From Humulus lupulus (lineage: Eukaryota > Streptophyta > Magnoliopsida > Rosales > Cannabaceae), in contig NC_084802.1 of NCBI RefSeq assembly GCF_963169125.1, positions 28,091,107 to 28,155,106 on the forward strand: a stretch of 64,000 nucleotides of DNA. Direction: 5' to 3'. Shown here piece after piece: positions 58,756 through 64,000 of the stretch (position 1 is the stretch's first letter; every line of letters starts with the position of its first letter). Under the pieces are notes generated by a model. That model was not told the DNA's origin. It made no database searches and saw nothing but the letters and a program-made list of their open reading frames with translations. Position numbers and translations under genes: made by a program.

Positions 58756-60457
58756 TGTTACACCCCAATTTCAAAGATGAATAAATGAGCCTCGAAATGT
58801 AGGCTCGAAAAGCGTAAGTTCGAAAATAACAAACATTGGCTGAACAGTTGTATAAATAGGCATGATTCCTGATCTGTTGTTGTTGGCGATTAAGCACAAG
58901 TTGAAAGGCTCGAGCTTAAGTTTCAAGCTCAAAAGAAAGAATCTTCTCCGAGGCATGTGGGTATTATTTGAGCCTTAGTTGCAGGCTCGAAGGCATTCGT
59001 CTCCGAAGAATCAGTTCGATAGAACCGCTAGGTGAGGAGGAAGCTGACTGGAATAACGAGCTCGAAGTCTTGGTCGATCTCAAAAGAGTGTTAACCTTGC
59101 ATTCGAGATCAGCAACGCGTTTTGCACACGACAGCTGTTAGGAAATTCCTATTCCTTAAAGATTTATTGTTATCAGATATTAAATCTCAATTATCATGGG
59201 ATATTATGTAATTAATGTATTTATTTACATTTATTTCAAATTTGAATAATTGATTGTACCTTCCCTTAATCAGTGGAAGATATTCTCATAACCAGGTCTA
59301 TAAATAGCCTGGTATTTTTCATTTTGTTATCTCCGTTTCCTGCCGTGGGCCCGGGACTGTGATCCAGGCCCACTTGCCGACCAATTGAGGTTGGGCCCAG
59401 TCCAGGCCCGTTTGGCAAGGGAGTAAGGAATATCGACAGCCCAATTCTAGGCGAGGCCTGGTAGGCGTCTGGGGAGTATTGTCCGGGACGGTCATCCGGG
59501 AGACAGTATGACTGGTTGGGGGTAATAGTCATAATCGATACGGACGATCCCGAAGCCTGGTAAGCGATCCGGGCTCCTGGTGGATGATCTGGGCTTATGG
59601 TAAACGGAGAGGGACATAGGTAAACAAACCCGGGTCGGGTCTCCAAGGTTGGCAGGATAAAGCATCAGTGACCCTGACTTTGCCCCGTGAAGCGTGGGAG
59701 TTGTCCCCACGTTTCACCTGCGGAAAAGGCCACCTAGGGATTGTACGCCGCTGGTTCAGACTTGTGCCGCCACTACTCTGACCGATCTTGTCCCCTGACT
59801 CTGCCTCGTAACTCGAGACGCCCAGACCAAAAGCTCCAATTTTTCGGATGATAGATATGGTTTCGGCTGGCCCAATGGGCTCAAGTTAATGCTTTTCTTT
59901 TATGTTTAATTCTTCTGTATTGGGCTTCCGATAGAGAAGCCAGTAGTATTTACACCTTCATTGGGCCCGGGTCAGCCCGGCCCACGCCCAGTGCACCTGT
60001 GAACCTATAAATACATGTAATAGAGCACTGGAGAAGGGATCTCTTTGGGGCGTGTATACAGTTTCTCTACGAAAACTGAGATAAAACTCCATTGTTATAG
60101 ATTCTCTAAGCTCTAATACAACTGTCTCGTGGACTAAGGCTCATTAATGCCCAACCACGTAAAAAAGCTTGCTTATAACTTCTAAACCCTCTCTCTTTAA
60201 TCTCTCTTGTCTATTATTATTATAGTTTCTGAAAAACTCGGTAAACACATTTGTATTCAACCACAAAATTATACTGAGAATACTCTGCCAAATTTCTCTG
60301 AAAAAGCTTTGAGAGAGTGTCAAGATCAATAATATTGACTCGTGGACCACGCAGATTTTAACTGCTAAACCACATAAAAATTCTTGTGTTATTCTATTCT
60401 TTCTGAAATATTGTTTAGTGTTCTTCAAAATTAAGTTGACGAAAGACGGCGTCAAAA
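58756..60457 (+). repeat. G3 5' LTR with nested solo LTR
   Basis: It starts tgttacaccccaattt and ends acggcgtcaaaa (the terminal CA is now AA). Without the nested 923-bp insert and one TSD it is about 774 bp, in line with G1 and G2. TATA box in ccaggtctataaatagcctg near 59292-59312, the U5 hairpin at 60341-60374 and the terminal hairpin at 60436-60455. Confidence 0.82.
59325..60247 (+). mobile_element. Solo LTR nested in the G3 LTR
   Basis: It starts tgttatctccg and ends tcggtaaaca, with perfect TSD CATTT (59320-59324 and 60248-60252); 923 bp. GC-rich in its first 500 bp (gggcccgggactg). It carries its own TATA-like cctataaatac (60004-60014) and the U5 hairpin (60128-60159) in plus orientation. 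Confidence 0.85.
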
Positions 60458-60460
60458 GTT

Positions 60461-60478
60461 TGGTGCTTTCGTTGAGAG
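60461..60478 (+). promoter_or_regulatory. G3 primer-binding site
   Basis: TGGTGCTTTCGTTGAGAG after a gtt spacer; one base differs from G1/G2. Confidence 0.7.
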
Positions 60479-60529
60479 CATTAAGCAAATCTCTGTATTT
60501 TATAATCAGCAACCTCCTGCATTGCATCA

Positions 60530-63500
60530 ATGGCCGCCACGAACAATCCAGGAGCTAGTGGGCAACCATTGCCTCAAATCCCTGAGGAACAAACTCCTCA
60601 GACTGAGAACTATCCACTAGGCCTGGGAAACAACCTATGGAGGATCACGGCCTGAGCGAGGGCAGTGCATCATCTGAATCCAAGGGGCCACTTTCTCCAA
60701 CCCCCAGGCCCGAAGAGGACCTCTATTATAATCCTGAGAGGTACGTGCCTGTCGTGGAATTGAAAAATCACCAACTGCGCAAACAATTGGCCAAAGTCAC
60801 ATGACGTAATGAAGAATTGGCCAGGCAGGCTGCCAAGGCCTAGGCGCCTCCCTGAAGGGTCAGAGGGTGTCCCTGTGAGAGTACGACCACCTAAAGGTCC
60901 AAACAAAGGGCCCAACAGACCCAACCAAGGCCCAGGGCAAACACCGGCAACGATCGCCTTGGGAGGAATACTCAAACTACTACTGCTGGTAATCTGACGG
61001 TGAGTGTAACTGCAGGAATGGGTAATAGCCAAGCTCCCTCAACAGCTCGGAACACTAACCCTGAGCCTGTCAGGAATAACCCAGAGCAAGTCCGGGCCAA
61101 TTCTAGGCCTTCCAAGCCCAACAATGAAAGGCCCCCACCGTCGCCTATAAGGCATCCTCCGTCTCCAATAAGGAACCCATCTCCGGTCCGAGAGGCACCC
61201 CAGCCAGCTCCTAATAAGAACCAGACAAGGGGGAGAGCACCTCAAAGACCTTCTCGGAGTGGTAGTCGGGACAAGAACCGTAGAGCTCGACCCGGACACG
61301 GGGTCGAACGAGAGGTAACCCGAGGACATAGGGCATCCCAACCGGGAGGAAGTCATATGTCGAGGTCACAGACAACCGGTGCAAGGGGGCTAGTGGAAGA
61401 TCCACCTCGAATCATCGAGCCTCTCGACTAGAATGAAATGTAAGCTTCATGAGTGGAAGTCTAGACCTTAGTAGGTCGGTGAGTGTATATAATACTGAAG
61501 CTAGGAATACTAGGAATTATGACAATAATCCTAATCTTTGAGATCATCTTAATCAAAACCAGAAGCAAGCTAACACCTCGAACCCCGATTTGCGGGCACA
61601 TCTGAACAGCTGAAAAGAGCCTGTACGGCCAGTATATAGGAACCAGTATAACCCTGTACTGGGGCAGGGATCTGGAGTTTTCACAAACAATAACCAGCTA
61701 CCCCAAGTGCAAGCTCAACCTCTGGTGGACTTAGTCCAGAAAAGAATTAATCAGCTCGAAAGATCATTCAGACTCCTTCAAGATGAAAGGAATAAGGACA
61801 AGGCCGACGACTCCAATGAGGAGCTCGAGCCTTTTGCTCCACATATATCAAATACACCATTCCCTTACAGGTTCAAGATACCGTATGTAGTTCCTTTTGA
61901 CGAGAACTCAGACCTGTACAACCATCTGAGCATGTTTAACACAATTATGCGTGCCAGCAATGTCGGCTACGAGCTTAGATGCATGTTATTTCCAACAACT
62001 CTGACAAGACCATTAAAAATTGTTCGATAAGTTCTGAAGGCATTCGATCTTGTCTTGGGAACAATTAGCGAAAGAGTTCAAAAAATAATTCAAGGCCACG
62101 GTGGGCGTTAAGCCTGAACCCTCGGCCTTGACAAACGTCAGACAGCATCCGGGAGAATCGTTAAAGAGTTACCTGGTGAGGTTTAACATTGAGGTGGCAC
62201 GAGGCCGTAATGTCGATGAAAGAGGTCACCTTATGGCAGTACGAGTTTGAATATTTCCAGGAAGTCCCCTTTAGGATGATATGTAAAGGAAACTGATAAG
62301 AACAATAACCGAGTTCAACAAGAGGGCTTAGTGATTCGTCAATGTAGAGGAGGCGAGGTCAGCATTAAAACTGACCCCTCAACCTATTATAACTACAACA
62401 ACAAATGTTAACTCAGCTTCGACCTCGGCTACACCCTCAATGTCTTGACCCTCAGGAGACAACCCTTCAAAGAGAAAGAAAAATGAAGGGAATAACTCAG
62501 CGGCAGACGGGGGGAAAAAGAAGAAAGGAGATAAGTATTTCTCCATTTACATGGTTTGCACTGAGCTTATTGAAACTCGGGAGAACATTTTTGTCGCGAA
62601 TGAAAAGCAGGTCCCGTTTAGGCGATCTGACCTAATGCGAAATCAAAAGTAAAAAAGAGACACCAATAAGTACTGTAGATTCCACAGGGACATCAGGCAT
62701 ACCATCGATGAGTGTCGACAAATAAAGGATGAGATCGAAGGTCTGATCTCAAGAGGGTATTTTTGACAATACATAAGAAACTGAAGTCCGAATCAAGCGT
62801 CGACTGGACAGAGGGTGGCTCCTACGCAGCCTGCACAGCAGAATACAACCTCATGAATGAGGATGATCGACCTCCCCCAATAGATGGGGAGGATGTGGTA
62901 ACCATTTCAGGAGGACTACACCTTGCTGGCTTAGGCAGAAATGACCAGAAAAGATATGTGAACTCAAGACAAGAGACGACCCCCCCTACGAACCTAAATC
63001 GCAAGCTCCAAAGTAACAAAGGGTTGAAACTCAACCCATTACTTTTATAGAATAGGATGCATCACATGTTCAGTTTCCCCATAACGACGCTCTGGTCATC
63101 ACACTCTAGCTCCCCAATAAAAGGGTGCGCAGGGTCCTGATAAATAACGGGAGCTCAGTTAACATCCTTCATAAGGCCACTCTAGGAGAAGGGATAATCA
63201 GCATGGGATCCATCGAGCTCCCGGTAACCTTGGGAGACATCCATTCTCGGTGACCAAGATGATGGAGTTCATAGTGGTGAACACCTCATCAGCCTGCAAC
63301 GTACTGCTCGGGAGACCAGCCCTGATTGGGTTGGGGGCAGTGTCGTCTGTTAGGCATTTGGCCATCAAGTTCCTAACATCTAGTGGAATTGGAACGTTGA
63401 AGGGAGACAAGATCGCCGCACAGGAATGCTATAACATTTCCATGAGAGGGAAGAACCAAACAAATGCACATGCACTTGTTGTTATCTGGGAAATGAGTGG

Positions 63501-63657
63501 ATCTATCTTTAAAATCGAAGAAGAAATCGACCATAGAGTAGAGGAATATAGGGCCTATCTTGGAGCAATAGAGGAGCTCGAAGAAATAAAACTCAATGAG
63601 AAAGATGCCACGAGGGTGGTAAAAATAGGAAAGAACCTCTCCAAGGATGCGAAATAG
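60530..63657 (+). pseudogene. G3 gag-protease, decayed
   Basis: Starts MAATNNPG-like at 60530. Recognisable pieces are YYNPERYVPVVELKNHQL, a Pro-rich region with PPPSPIRHPPSPIRNPSP, the gag domain (LEPFAPHISNTPFP, TIMRASNVGYELRCMLFP), the zinc site CRFHRDIRHTIDEC (Gly-His changed), a protease with INNGSSVN (the catalytic Asp is Asn) and the C-terminal acidic tail. At least ten stops or shifts were seen. It ends at TAG 63655-63657 followed by CAA TTA in frame with RT. Confidence 0.8.
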
Positions 63658-64000
63658 CAATTAATTCGCTTCCTAAAAGAGAATCAAGATGTGTTTGCAT
63701 GGTCACAATTGGATATGGTTGGGATTAGCCCAAGCATTATAAGCCATGCACTCAACATAGATAAAAGCTTCCCTATGAAGCAACAAAAAAGAAGGCTCCT
63801 AGACAAAGACAGGTAAAAATCCCTGAAAGAAGAATTCAAAAGAATGAAGGCAAACCATTTTATCCGAGATGCTTTCTACCCTGATTGGATAGCCAATCCT
63901 ATATTGGTTCTAAAGCCTAATGCCAAGTGGCGAGCTTGCATTGATTATTCGGACCTCAACAAGGCATGTCCCAAGGATTGCTTTCCCTTGCCTCGAATCG
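63658..64000 (+). pseudogene. G3 pol, first part of RT
   Basis: Continues in frame after the UAG: QLIRFLKENQDVFAW, then a stop near 63816, and FYPDWIANPILVLKPN and CIDYSDLNKACPKDCFPLPR. Cut by the window end. Confidence 0.85.

Larger units (their letters stand above)
58756..64000 (+). mobile_element. G3: decayed Tat-like gypsy element, cut by the window end
   Basis: 5' LTR (58756-60457), primer site, gag-protease and the first part of RT, all clearly homologous to G1/G2 but with many stops and frameshifts. The 3' part is outside the window, so TSDs and the presence of the antisense gene cannot be checked. Confidence 0.85.

Overview
This window is a gene-poor, repeat-rich stretch of a plant nuclear chromosome, almost certainly a eudicot: it is AT-rich, it carries Ty1/copia and Ty3/gypsy LTR retrotransposons of plant lineages, hAT and other MITEs, and one host gene of a plant-only type. 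The exact species cannot be read off; a Rosales/Cannabaceae-like genome is only a guess. All boundaries were found by eye from TG...CA termini and target-site duplications (TSDs).

Layout. 1-1534: a solo LTR (60-1534) with a second solo LTR (373-1140) nested in it. 1535-4658: AT-rich repeats and two MITEs. 4659-34353: an old copia element (Copia I, near-matching TSDs AATTA/AATCA). Nested in it are a 2.4-kb solo LTR (6852-9254), a second copia (Copia II, from 10160, itself hit by solo LTRs at 11458-12214 and 14293-15490), a truncated LTR-like block (17059-19062) and, inside its 3' LTR, a young minus-strand gypsy element G1 (21483-34047, TSD ATAGT). 34354-43983: host DNA with one probable host gene (38099-39154, minus) and two MITEs near 41-41.8 kb. 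43984-57317: a non-autonomous hAT element split by a plus-strand gypsy element G2 (44395-57018, TSD GAAAC). 57326-58755: AT-rich DNA. 58756-64000: the 5' part of a third, decayed gypsy element G3, whose LTR carries a nested 923-bp solo LTR; it runs off the window.

G1, G2 and G3 are Tat-like gypsy elements (gag-protease, RT, two RNase H domains, integrase). G1 and G2 also carry, antisense to pol and just inside the 3' LTR, a multi-exon gene with its own TATA box, a 5'-UTR intron and three coding introns; in G1 it is open from end to end although gag and pol are broken. Between protease and RT lies an in-frame UAG, followed in G1 and G3 by CAA UUA, the tobacco-mosaic-virus type of readthrough context. 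Several different LTR families here share two short inverted repeats in the U5-like part whose arms change together, and a TATA box often set in an inverted repeat. These three points (antisense spliced gene, readthrough stop, covarying LTR hairpins) are the best candidates for something not yet described.
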